DNA from: DATIBL01 sp035457505
Lineage (GTDB): Bacteria > Patescibacteriota > Minisyncoccia > Phycocordibacterales > UBA6899
NCBI GenBank assembly: GCA_035457505.1
Contig: DATIBL010000025.1
Coordinates: 1 to 6,834 of the forward strand
DNA: 6,834 bases
Direction of reading: 5' to 3'
Numbering within the stretch: position 1 is the first letter of the stretch; the number at the start of each line of letters is the position of its first letter. Below the pieces are notes generated by a model. That model was not told where the DNA came from and made no database searches. It saw only the letters and a list, made by a program, of their open reading frames with translations. Below are positions 1 to 4,596 of this stretch, piece by piece. A program made the position numbers and the translations under genes.

Positions 1-145
1 CCCTCTTACAGAGGCTGTACACCTTTTGTGTCTCGCATCGTCCGCGGACGGACTCGCTCCGACATCAAAAGGTCTTGCGCTCGGGCTCCCATCGGAATGG
101 GTTCCCTAACGCCCGAGCTCACTCTACCACTGAGCTACACCGGAA
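1..145 (-). ncRNA. tRNA-like structured RNA, second tandem copy cut by the window edge (copy A)
   Basis: This is a second copy lying 14 bases downstream of copy B on the minus strand. Its first ~80 bases (145 to 66) match copy B except for two transitions. One changes the D-stem pair from A-U to G-U, so the stem is kept. The other is a pyrimidine swap at the naturally variable D-loop position 16/17. The central stem ACCTTTTG/CAAAAGGT (73-66 with 28-21) is identical, but its tip (65-29) is a different and longer sequence. That tip is again self-complementary: it begins TGTC/GACA and ends in GTCCG-TCCG-CGGAC. After the stem, bases 28-1 match copy B's 243-216 exactly. The T-arm and 3' end should lie to the left of the window. 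Constant scaffold with a variable but still folded tip argues for selection on RNA structure. No promoter was seen between the copies, so they are probably co-transcribed. Confidence 0.48.
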
Positions 146-159
146 TATATGCACTTCAC

Positions 160-342
160 TTCCGTGTTCTCATTGAGTATCGCGAATCTCGAACCCCCGC
201 AGTGCGCTACGCGCACCCTCTTACAGAGGCTGTACACCTTTTGGATTTTTCAGAAAAAATCTCAAAAGGTCTTGCGCTCGGGCTCCCATCGGAATGGGTT
301 CCCTAACGCCCGAGCTCACTCTACCGCTGAGTTACACCGGAA
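160..342 (-). ncRNA. tRNA-like structured RNA, complete copy (copy B)
   Basis: Read on the minus strand, the 5' end (342 downward) is a canonical tRNA 5' half: an acceptor-like strand TTCCGGTG, then TA, then a D-arm ACTC-AGCGGTA-GAGT (333-319) with a 4-bp stem and the conserved A14, G18G19 and A21 pattern. A large insertion follows, made of nested hairpins: GCTCGGGC/GCCCGAGC (315-308 with 283-276) enclosing CCCAT/ATGGG; an 8-bp stem ACCTTTTG/CAAAAGGT (270-263 with 243-236) topped by GATTTTT/AAAAATC; CCTCT-GTA-AGAGG (229-217); and GTGCGC-GTA-GCGCAC (216-202). A T-arm-like hairpin follows, GCGGG/TTCGC around a 9-base loop containing TTCGA (200-182). The 3' end ACACGGAA (167-160) pairs with the 5' end apart from one bulged G. 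No CCA is encoded. It is about 183 nt against 75-90 for a normal tRNA, so it is not an ordinary tRNA. The hairpin order (GTA in a small loop, then a long arm, then the T-arm) recalls the 3' half of bacterial tRNA-Tyr, but this is only a resemblance. Alternatives are a YrlA-type Y RNA with its tRNA-mimic module, an interrupted tRNA, or a new RNA family. Confidence 0.5.
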
Positions 343-375
343 TAGTTAAAAACTCGAAAGAACAAGTACCGCACG

Positions 376-403
376 ATTGTAGCAAAATACATAAAAAAGG
401 CAA
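376..403 (-). promoter_or_regulatory. promoter for the tandem tRNA-like RNAs
   Basis: On the minus strand, TTGCCT (403-398) is followed after 16 bases by TACAAT (381-376), preceded by TGC, giving an extended -10. Transcription should start near 369, about 27 bases before the RNA's 5' end, so a short leader would need trimming, as in a tRNA precursor. Confidence 0.6.
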
Positions 404-437
404 AAATTGCACTCCCCTACGCACCGGGATATTCCGG

Positions 438-465
438 TTGCCCGTTTTGCGCCGAGTGCTACCAT
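438..465 (+). promoter_or_regulatory. promoter with extended -10, leaderless start
   Basis: TTGCCC (438-443), a 16-base spacer and TGC-TACCAT (-10 at 460-465) have the same layout as the divergent RNA promoter. The expected transcription start coincides with the ATG at 473, so the mRNA should lack a 5' leader. Confidence 0.5.
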
Positions 466-472
466 AGCGGGC

Positions 473-859
473 ATGCCACACGGAAACGAAGACCCGAATT
501 TCGACAAGGAGAAATTTGATCGCGACTTAAAGATCGCCAAGGACCAGGTTCAGAGAATGATCGCGGAAATGACATTTAATGCGGACATCATCGCGACCAT
601 AAAAACCGGCGGTGGACTGCCGCCCCCGCAAGGCGAATTCGGGAAGCCCGTCTCCGAGGAATTTCTCGGCCACATCGAAACGATCGATACGATCGTAAAA
701 GGCGCCGTGCGGCCCGAGGACTTTGATGAAGCCGATCAGTACCTTGACGTCTTAAGCGCGATCAGTGACATTCCACAAACAAAGCAGCTTCGCGCGGCGG
801 TAGCCGCATGCCGCGCTGCAATGGAGAAAGAACAGTCGGAGAACGCACCACACGCATAG
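473..859 (+). CDS. small, mostly helical protein of unknown function
   Basis: This is a 128-residue soluble protein that I do not recognise. It has no signal peptide or membrane segment. It is rich in charged and amphipathic helix-forming residues, with a Gly/Pro-rich break around residues 46-57 (GGGLPPPQG) between an N-terminal helical part (residues 10-45) and a C-terminal acidic helical part (residues 60-125). A single cysteine lies at residue 113. The frame is open further upstream to an ATG at 407, but I chose the ATG at 473 because a -10 box ends 7 bases before it and the upstream stretch overlaps two promoters. No Shine-Dalgarno precedes it. Codon use (ATC, GCG, CGC) matches the neighbouring genes, which supports it as real. 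It is transcribed divergently from the tRNA-like RNAs and has its own promoter, and rlpA downstream also has its own, so it is probably monocistronic. Confidence 0.7.
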   Translation: MPHGNEDPNFDKEKFDRDLKIAKDQVQRMIAEMTFNADIIATIKTGGGLPPPQGEFGKPVSEEFLGHIETIDTIVKGAVRPEDFDEADQYLDVLSAISDIPQTKQLRAAVAACRAAMEKEQSENAPHA

Positions 860-874
860 GGAGTCGGTAAAAAG

Positions 875-903
875 TTGACAGAATATAGGTTATTTGTTAG
901 TAT
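875..903 (+). promoter_or_regulatory. sigma70-type promoter for the RlpA-like gene
   Basis: A perfect TTGACA (875-880), a 17-base spacer and TAGTAT (898-903) lie ahead of the gene. The predicted start near 910 leaves a ~44-base leader with an AAGGAG ribosome binding site at 942-947. This contrasts with the leaderless arrangement seen elsewhere in the window. Confidence 0.65.
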
Positions 904-953
904 TTTACCGAAGTCATCACTTCGTTCCTTCCACAACCAGCAAGGAGTTTGTT

Positions 954-1487
954 ATGTCGAAATCGTTGCGTGCCGTGATCGTTCCGCTCACGCTTGCTTT
1001 CGCAGGTATTTTTGGTCCTTTTTTCTCGGCATCGGCCGCGGAAAATAGAACCAAGGACATCTCGGGAGATCGTTCTCCTGGATCACAACGTTCCCATCTA
1101 CCGAAGACCGTCGGGGTACATCCCCCGGACGCCGTGTCTCAGCGTCTTCGCGCCCTTCTTCCGCATCTCTGTGAGGGCTATTCGCGTTTGTATCAGCGCG
1201 GCGTCGCATCATGGTATGGCCCCGGCTTCCAGGGGCGGAAAATGGCGAACGGCCGAACATACGATATGCATGCGTACACAGTGGCGCACAAAACGCTTCC
1301 GCTCGGCACGCCAGTCTGCGTCGTAAACAAGAAGAACGGCGCGATCGTGCATGCGGTCGTCACTGATCGCGGACCATATATCGGAAATCGGGTGATCGAC
1401 CTGTCGAAGCGCGTGGCACACGAACTTGGCGTCCTCCATCAAGGACTCGCCGAAGTGCACATCCTCGTTCCGGCATACAACTCTTAG
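954..1487 (+). CDS. rlpA: secreted RlpA-like double-psi beta-barrel protein
   Basis: This is a 177-residue secreted protein of the RlpA / double-psi beta-barrel family. Residues 1-29 form a signal peptide: basic start, a hydrophobic core around residues 8-24, and a likely cut within SASAAE. A low-complexity linker (30-75) leads to the barrel (81-172). The barrel carries the family hallmarks GVASWYGPGFQGRKMANG, then TVAHKTLPLGT with His112, then VVTDRGPY with Asp138, and IDLSKRVAHELG. In RlpA from Pseudomonas this fold is a lytic transglycosylase cutting peptide-free glycan strands at the septum, and the His and Asp here match the catalytic pair. Activity in this organism is inferred. There is no lipobox and no SPOR domain, so it is shorter than E. 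coli RlpA and probably fully secreted. Cys73 and Cys122 could form a disulfide. The start is fixed by AAGGAG seven bases upstream of ATG 954. Confidence 0.9.
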   Translation: MSKSLRAVIVPLTLAFAGIFGPFFSASAAENRTKDISGDRSPGSQRSHLPKTVGVHPPDAVSQRLRALLPHLCEGYSRLYQRGVASWYGPGFQGRKMANGRTYDMHAYTVAHKTLPLGTPVCVVNKKNGAIVHAVVTDRGPYIGNRVIDLSKRVAHELGVLHQGLAEVHILVPAYNS

Positions 1488-1498
1488 CTGGACTAGCC

Positions 1499-1527
1499 AA
1501 GCGGCGCTCAATGAGCGCCGCTTTTTT
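1499..1527 (+). terminator. intrinsic terminator after the RlpA-like gene
   Basis: A 9-bp perfect stem GCGGCGCTC/GAGCGCCGC with an AAT loop (1501-1521) is flanked by AA on the left and followed by TTTTTT (1522-1527). Confidence 0.92.
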
Positions 1528-1542
1528 GCCCGCAAAAAGACG

Positions 1543-1551
1543 TGCTATGCT
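1543..1551 (+). promoter_or_regulatory. extended -10 promoter of the cold-shock-like gene
   Basis: TGC-TATGCT, with the -10 at 1546-1551, lies just past the preceding terminator. No good -35 is spaced correctly; TTGCCC at 1526 is only 14 bases away. The predicted start near 1558 gives a ~26-base leader with a purine-rich ribosome binding site, AGGGAGA (1572-1578). Confidence 0.4.
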
Positions 1552-1583
1552 TGAACGAGAACGATTCGAGTAGGGAGAGCGGC

Positions 1584-1832
1584 ATGGTCTGGAGATATGG
1601 CAGCGGTCACACGGAAACCGGAACCGTGATCGAGTGGTCCCCAGGGCCAAAAGGTCCGTCGAGCGGGGTAATCTCTGGCGATGACGGCGAGATCTATGCG
1701 GCATCGGAAGACCGCCTCCACGACTCGGCAGACCTTCCACAGATGACCAAGGGCGTCCGCGTCGCCTTCGTCCCCGGTCGCCCCGAGGATGGCGAAAAAC
1801 ATATCGCGAAATCGATCGAGATCCTTCCGTAA
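1584..1832 (+). CDS. divergent cold-shock-domain (OB-fold) protein
   Basis: This is an 82-residue protein with the outline of a cold-shock domain, the small five-stranded OB barrel that binds single-stranded RNA or DNA. Residues 13-28 (GTVIEWSPGPKGPSSG) line up with the family's GTVKWFN..KGYGF start, residues 29-39 with the FI..DDG..VFVH stretch, and residues 57-81 (GVRVAFVPG...GEKHIAKSIEI) with the closing strands. The aromatic residues that stack on nucleic acid are largely missing: RNP1 (KGYGFI) reads KGPSSGVI and RNP2 (VFVH) reads IYAA. It may therefore bind a different ligand or act only as a scaffold. I chose ATG 1584 because AGGGAGA lies six bases upstream; an in-frame GTG at 1542 overlaps the promoter. 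Its own promoter and terminator make it monocistronic. Confidence 0.7.
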   Translation: MVWRYGSGHTETGTVIEWSPGPKGPSSGVISGDDGEIYAASEDRLHDSADLPQMTKGVRVAFVPGRPEDGEKHIAKSIEILP

Positions 1833-1833
1833 C

Positions 1834-1861
1834 AAGCCCCGCGCATGCGTGCGGGGCTTTT
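1834..1861 (+). terminator. intrinsic terminator after the cold-shock-like gene
   Basis: The stem AAGCCCCGC/GCGGGGCTT (1834-1842 with 1851-1859) has an 8-base loop and ends in a short T run (1858-1861) that resumes as GCTTTG. It begins one base after the stop codon. Confidence 0.85.
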
Positions 1862-1863
1862 GC

Positions 1864-1880
1864 TTTGCAAACGCTTTGCA
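1864..1880. promoter_or_regulatory. inverted repeat TGCAAA-CGC-TTTGCA, possible operator
   Basis: The inverted repeat at 1866-1880 is overlapped by a direct repeat GCTTTGCA at 1862 and 1873, spaced 11 bases (one helical turn). It lies about 43-61 bases upstream of the transporter's -10 box, a position suited to a regulator. No binding protein is known from the sequence. Confidence 0.25.
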
Positions 1881-1919
1881 GAAATACATTTTTCAAACGA
1901 GGGCTCGGGCCGTCGCGTC

Positions 1920-1928
1920 TGATACAAT
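1920..1928 (+). promoter_or_regulatory. extended -10 promoter, leaderless transporter mRNA
   Basis: TGA-TACAAT, with the -10 at 1923-1928, ends six bases before the ATG at 1935, so transcription is expected to start at or next to the start codon. No convincing -35 is seen. Confidence 0.5.
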
Positions 1929-1934
1929 AGAACG

Positions 1935-2807
1935 ATGTCCTGGTTCGTCTACGCAGTCCTCTCGGCATTTTTCGCGTCGCTCTCATCGATCCTCGAGAAG
2001 CGCTCGCTCGAACGCGTTCACTCGGTAGATTTTGCCACCGCGATCGCGGTCATCACAGCAGCGATCACGCTTCCGGTCTTTTTCCTTCAGCCGCTCGACG
2101 CACTCACCCCTCGTGTCGTCGGACTTACCTACCTCCTCTCGCTCGTTGCGGCACTCGCCTTCGTCGAGGTGACCCGCGGCGTCCGACACATGGAGATCAG
2201 CGCCTCTTCCCCGCTTTTTCTCCTCTCCCCGCTCATGACCGCGCTCTTGGCGTACGCAATCTTGGGCGAAGCACTGACAAACCTCCAAGTGGGAGGGATC
2301 GCACTCCTCGCGATCGGAACATACATCCTCGAAACAGAGCGCATGGGCGACCTACGCGGATTCATCCGACACATCGCAGGCGACCGCTATACGCGCCTGA
2401 TCATCCTGGGGATTTTCCTTTATTCCCTCACGGCGATCGCAGACCGCGTCATGCTCTCGGAGTGGGGCGTACCCGCAACGCTTCTTGTCGCCCTCGTCCA
2501 GATCTTCATCGCCATGAATTTCCTCCTCCTCGCACTCTGGCAGCGCGGAACGCTCAAGGGTGCAGAGGCGGTACTCCGAAAAGAATGGCGGATTCTTGGC
2601 CTCGTCGCAATCTTCACCGTCTGCGCACGCATCGCGAATGCGGAGGCGACGGCGCTCGTCGCGGTCGGCCTCGCGGCGGCAGTGAAGCGCAGCTCGACCC
2701 TTTTCACCACAGTAATCGGCGGCGAAATGTTCCGAGATCACGGTCTCCTGCGCAAATCGATCGCGTGCGCCATTATGATCGCCGGAGTCGCGGTCATTGC
2801 ACTGTAG
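1935..2807 (+). CDS. EamA/DMT-superfamily membrane transporter
   Basis: This is a 290-residue integral membrane protein with about ten hydrophobic segments in two similar halves, the layout of the drug/metabolite transporter (EamA) superfamily. The first half starts MSWFVYAVLSAFFASLSSIL and ends with the typical EamA helix pattern around residues 97-131 (FLLSPLMTALLAYAILGEAL, then GGIALLAIGTYIL). A charged loop (residues 132-152) joins the halves. The second half ends similarly with STLFTTVIGGEMF (residues 252-264), then a last helix KSIACAIMIAGVAVIAL. The 'hGE' glutamate after the penultimate helix (GEAL, GEMF) is present in both halves. Members export or import small metabolites, amino acids or nucleotide sugars; the substrate cannot be told from sequence. 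There is no Shine-Dalgarno, and the ATG sits six bases after a -10 box. It stands alone, with no terminator visible downstream. Confidence 0.85.
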   Translation: MSWFVYAVLSAFFASLSSILEKRSLERVHSVDFATAIAVITAAITLPVFFLQPLDALTPRVVGLTYLLSLVAALAFVEVTRGVRHMEISASSPLFLLSPLMTALLAYAILGEALTNLQVGGIALLAIGTYILETERMGDLRGFIRHIAGDRYTRLIILGIFLYSLTAIADRVMLSEWGVPATLLVALVQIFIAMNFLLLALWQRGTLKGAEAVLRKEWRILGLVAIFTVCARIANAEATALVAVGLAAAVKRSSTLFTTVIGGEMFRDHGLLRKSIACAIMIAGVAVIAL

Positions 2808-2866
2808 AGCACATTCGAAAACCCATTCCGCCCCGCAGCCGTGGATAACGCAGAGTGGAGGCGTTG

Positions 2867-2872
2867 TATAAT
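2867..2872 (+). promoter_or_regulatory. perfect TATAAT -10 box for the STAS-like/membrane gene pair
   Basis: TATAAT at 2867-2872 predicts transcription from about 2879, with a ~16-base leader before ATG 2896. The leader holds no Shine-Dalgarno. No clear -35 was found. Confidence 0.5.
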
Positions 2873-2895
2873 AACGGCAGTGCCGGATAGTCGGC

Positions 2896-3339
2896 ATGCC
2901 CATGCGCCCAGAGCCATTCAATCACATCGGAGAAGCGACGCTGATCGCGAAGATCACCGACGAGAACATCGTCGAACTCGTGCTTGGCGGAGAGGTCACC
3001 GCTGAAAGCAGGAGCGCAATTATCGCCTGGGCGGAAAAAGTCAGGGAGGTACTTCACTACATGAAAGCGCAGAGCCCCGATCGCGTCCTGACACTCGTCG
3101 ATGTGAGCGATCTCAACGGATACGATGCAGAAGCGATCGAGATCTGCCGCGATCTCATGGCAAACAACCGCGGCCTGGCAACCAAGACCGCGATCTACGG
3201 CGCGAGCACAATCGTCCGCGTCACTATCGAACTCATGATCGGCATCACGCGCCGATATTCGATGAAGATCTTCGCCGAACGCGAGGAAGCGCATGCCTGG
3301 CTTCTCGACGATGCGCAGCGTCCCGAGATCAGCGAGTGA
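2896..3339 (+). CDS. STAS/SpoIIAA-like domain protein
   Basis: This is a 147-residue soluble protein. Its strand-helix pattern and C-terminal signature resemble the SpoIIAA-like STAS/SEC14 group. The N-terminal strand pair (IGEATLIAKITDENIVELVLGG, residues 11-32) is followed by a helix (residues 36-54). A central strand RVLTLVDVSDL (residues 61-71) carries the acidic 'D.S.L' turn where STAS domains are often phosphorylated. The next helix holds the catalysis-free core, and the end reads KTAIYGASTIVRVTIEL, then MKIFAEREEAHAWL (residues 123-136), the usual closing motif. Such proteins are protein- or lipid-binding regulators; the partner here is unknown. ATG 2902 (MRPEP) is an alternative start. 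The next gene begins only 6 bases after the stop, so the two are probably co-translated, which makes the small membrane protein a candidate partner. Confidence 0.6.
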   Translation: MPMRPEPFNHIGEATLIAKITDENIVELVLGGEVTAESRSAIIAWAEKVREVLHYMKAQSPDRVLTLVDVSDLNGYDAEAIEICRDLMANNRGLATKTAIYGASTIVRVTIELMIGITRRYSMKIFAEREEAHAWLLDDAQRPEISE

Positions 3340-3345
3340 CCCGAC

Positions 3346-3786
3346 ATGACTCCGGCACTCGCGATCTTCGTGCTCATGCTCGCCGTCCGCATCGGCGCAA
3401 AAACACTCGAGCGGCGCGCAGCACATACACTCGTCCTCCATATCCTTGAAAGCGACCATAGCGAAGCGATCGATGTGATCCGCTCGATCGTGCCGCAACC
3501 CACTATCGGAAACGCGATTGCCCGCGCGATCATCTTCGAGCGTGCAATCGTACGAGCCGTCTATCTCCTATTCGCCTTCTCGCTTGCATCTGTCGACCCT
3601 CGGACGCCGAACGCCGTCCTCCTCTGGGACGCCCGACATCGCCTGCACGCGCTCCGCGAACGCGATATCTACGATCGCACTCGTGCATGGGAAAGAACCT
3701 TTCTGCTTGATGTCGGAAGTGCGATCCTCTTGGCAGGAACGATTGGCTTTGCCCTCTTTCGCTTCGGAAAACTTCTTGCGGGGTAG
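3346..3786 (+). CDS. small membrane protein of unknown function
   Basis: This is a 146-residue protein that I do not recognise. It has hydrophobic stretches at about residues 3-18 (ALAIFVLMLAVRIGA), 64-83 (around VYLLFAFSLASV) and 121-143 (LLDVGSAILLAGTIGFALFRFGKLL). The last is the most convincing membrane helix, and the N-terminal one could be an anchor. Between them lie two charged, Arg-rich regions (residues 19-63 and 84-120, including LHALRERDIYDRTRAWE) that would form cytoplasmic helices. It starts 6 bases after the STAS-like gene with no Shine-Dalgarno, which points to translational coupling in a two-gene operon. It ends directly against a bidirectional terminator. Confidence 0.65.
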   Translation: MTPALAIFVLMLAVRIGAKTLERRAAHTLVLHILESDHSEAIDVIRSIVPQPTIGNAIARAIIFERAIVRAVYLLFAFSLASVDPRTPNAVLLWDARHRLHALRERDIYDRTRAWERTFLLDVGSAILLAGTIGFALFRFGKLLAG

Positions 3787-3828
3787 AAAAAACGACGCAC
3801 GTGATATCGGTGCGCCGTCGATATTTTA
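3787..3828. terminator. bidirectional terminator between convergent genes
   Basis: CGACG/CGTCG with inner CAC/GTG (3793-3820, one side carrying a 3-base bulge) has AAAAAA on its left (3787-3792) and ATATTTTATT on its right (from 3821). It therefore has a T tract after the stem in both directions. It serves the + gene ending at 3786 and the - gene ending at 3826. Confidence 0.65.
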
Positions 3829-4059
3829 TTCACAGGATGGAAAACGCTCATAGATCTCCGCGATCGTCCGCGCTTCGTCCGGCGTGAGCACGCGAAGCAC
3901 ATAGCCCCCGCGAACGACGATGCGATCACCAGCCGCGATCGCCGTCTCCTCAACAAGTCCGGTTGCTGCCGAAAGCATCTTGCCCGTGTGATCGCGATAG
4001 CGCACCGTAGTTCCGCGATCGCAGACTTCGAGCACCTCGACGGGTCGATCATTGCACAT
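3826..4059 (-). CDS. HypC/HupF-like metallo-centre assembly chaperone
   Basis: This is a 77-residue protein with the plan of HypC, the small OB-fold chaperone that, with HypD, builds and delivers the Fe(CN)2CO unit of NiFe hydrogenases. It starts Met-Cys, and Cys2 is the iron-binding residue of the family. Next come a V.V barrel strand (PVEVLEV, residues 6-12), a Gly-containing mid region, the hallmark AAGDRIVVRGGYVLRVL (residues 42-58, family GDYVLVHVGFAI..), and a C-terminal helix (PDEARTIAEIYERF). The family His at 'VHVG' is Arg50 here, and the usual 'MCLAIPG' start reads MCNDRP. No hydrogenase or other hyp gene is in the window, so the role is unclear: a lone HypC-type iron carrier, a relic, or a re-purposed protein. 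GGGG six to nine bases upstream is a weak ribosome binding site. Confidence 0.7.
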   Translation of the reverse strand: MCNDRPVEVLEVCDRGTTVRYRDHTGKMLSAATGLVEETAIAAGDRIVVRGGYVLRVLTPDEARTIAEIYERFPSCE

Positions 4060-4086
4060 ACATTACCCCAGAATGTGTCCGCGATG

Positions 4087-4116
4087 ATTATGTACGGAGC
4101 AGGCACAATGCGTCAA
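4087..4116 (-). promoter_or_regulatory. promoter of the HypC-like gene
   Basis: On the minus strand, TTGACG (4116-4111), an 18-base spacer and CATAAT (4092-4087) predict transcription from about 4080, giving a ~21-base leader. Confidence 0.5.
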
Positions 4117-4142
4117 CGGCCGGACTGGCGCCGCCGTACGGG

Positions 4143-4148
4143 TATGCT
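4143..4148 (+). promoter_or_regulatory. -10 box TATGCT of the zinc-ribbon gene
   Basis: TATGCT at 4143-4148 is the same hexamer as that before the cold-shock-like gene. Transcription from about 4155 gives a ~24-base leader with GAGG (4167-4170) placed eight bases before ATG 4179. An in-frame TTG sits at 4155, at the probable transcript start. Confidence 0.4.
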
Positions 4149-4178
4149 AGAGTTTTGGCAGATCTTGAGGGTTCGTTC

Positions 4179-4535
4179 ATGCACCCCGAATTCTCCGCTG
4201 AAGCAGAAGCGCTTGTCGCGCATATGCCGAGCTCTGTCCTATCGACACTTCGAACTACCGGATGGAAACTGCGCCTCAGGAAGGAGCAGCGCCAAGGATG
4301 GAGCGGCTCGCTCCCCTTCTATTTCTTTTGGTGTCCGGAATGCGAGCACTTCGCCAAGGACTACCCGCACGGATTCATCGCACGGCAATACCTGACCTGT
4401 TCCCACTGCGGCATTCATCACGAGTTCGTTCCCATCTGGGCTGGCATCGCCGAAGCGTGGCGTGACTTCAAAGCCATGCGCCGATCCCACCCAGGGACCG
4501 CAAGGCTAGCGAACAAGGAGACCGAAAACCGCTGA
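4179..4535 (+). CDS. zinc-ribbon protein of unknown function
   Basis: This is a 118-residue protein with a treble-clef or ribbon-like metal site formed by Cys52-Pro-Glu-Cys55 and Cys74-Ser-His-Cys77, 18 residues apart, with extra His at residues 57, 64, 80 and 81. The spacing is typical of a structural zinc ribbon. The N-terminal 45 residues are helical and basic (KLRLRKEQRQG), then an aromatic strand (LPFYFFWC) enters the ribbon. After it come FVPIW and an amphipathic helix (AEAWRDFKAMRR). The basic regions would suit RNA or DNA contact, but no family was recognised. ATG 4179 is preferred over an in-frame TTG at 4155 because GAGG lies eight bases upstream. The stop codon is inside the downstream terminator stem. 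The gene is divergent from the HypC-like gene. Confidence 0.7.
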   Translation: MHPEFSAEAEALVAHMPSSVLSTLRTTGWKLRLRKEQRQGWSGSLPFYFFWCPECEHFAKDYPHGFIARQYLTCSHCGIHHEFVPIWAGIAEAWRDFKAMRRSHPGTARLANKETENR

Positions 4536-4553
4536 ATATCTCGGCGGTTTTTT
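4525..4553 (+). terminator. intrinsic terminator overlapping the stop codon
   Basis: An 11-bp stem AAAACCGCTGA/TCGGCGGTTTT (4525-4535 with 4541-4551, one T-G pair) has an ATATC loop and ends in TTTTTT (4548-4553). The TGA stop is the top of the left arm, so a terminating ribosome would cover half of the hairpin. Confidence 0.88.
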
Positions 4554-4580
4554 GTTTTCACAAGATCCTCAGGATCACTG

Positions 4581-4589
4581 TGGTACAAT
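4581..4589 (+). promoter_or_regulatory. extended -10 promoter of the redox operon, leaderless start
   Basis: TGG-TACAAT, with the -10 at 4584-4589, ends seven bases before ATG 4597, so the first gene of the operon should be leaderless. No convincing -35 is present. Confidence 0.55.
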
Positions 4590-4596
4590 ACCCGCC

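Larger units (their letters stand above)
1..342 (-). repeat. tandem direct duplication of the tRNA-like unit
   Basis: Unit 5' ends lie at 342 and 145, a period of 197 bases. Bases 66-145 correspond to 263-342 and bases 1-28 correspond to 216-243. The offset changes from 197 to 215 because the variable hairpin tip is 37 bases in one copy (29-65) and 19 in the other (244-262). The spacer between units (146-159) is AT-rich. Confidence 0.85.

Noticed and set aside
28..306. Open frames on the plus strand across the tRNA-like repeats
   Set aside because: They run antisense through the repeated RNA structures and have no promoter or ribosome site. The conservation between the copies preserves stems and D-arm positions, not a reading frame.
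1..345. tmRNA, group I intron-containing tRNA or ordinary tRNA as the identity of the repeats
   Set aside because: The 5' end has a full D-arm, which tmRNA lacks. The insertion seems too short for a group I catalytic core, and no core motifs were seen. The extra length, 9-base T-loop and missing CCA rule out a plain tRNA.
1360..1986. 208-codon minus-strand open frame across the cold-shock-like gene
   Set aside because: Very Arg/Ser-rich translation, and it spans two terminators and the promoter of another gene.
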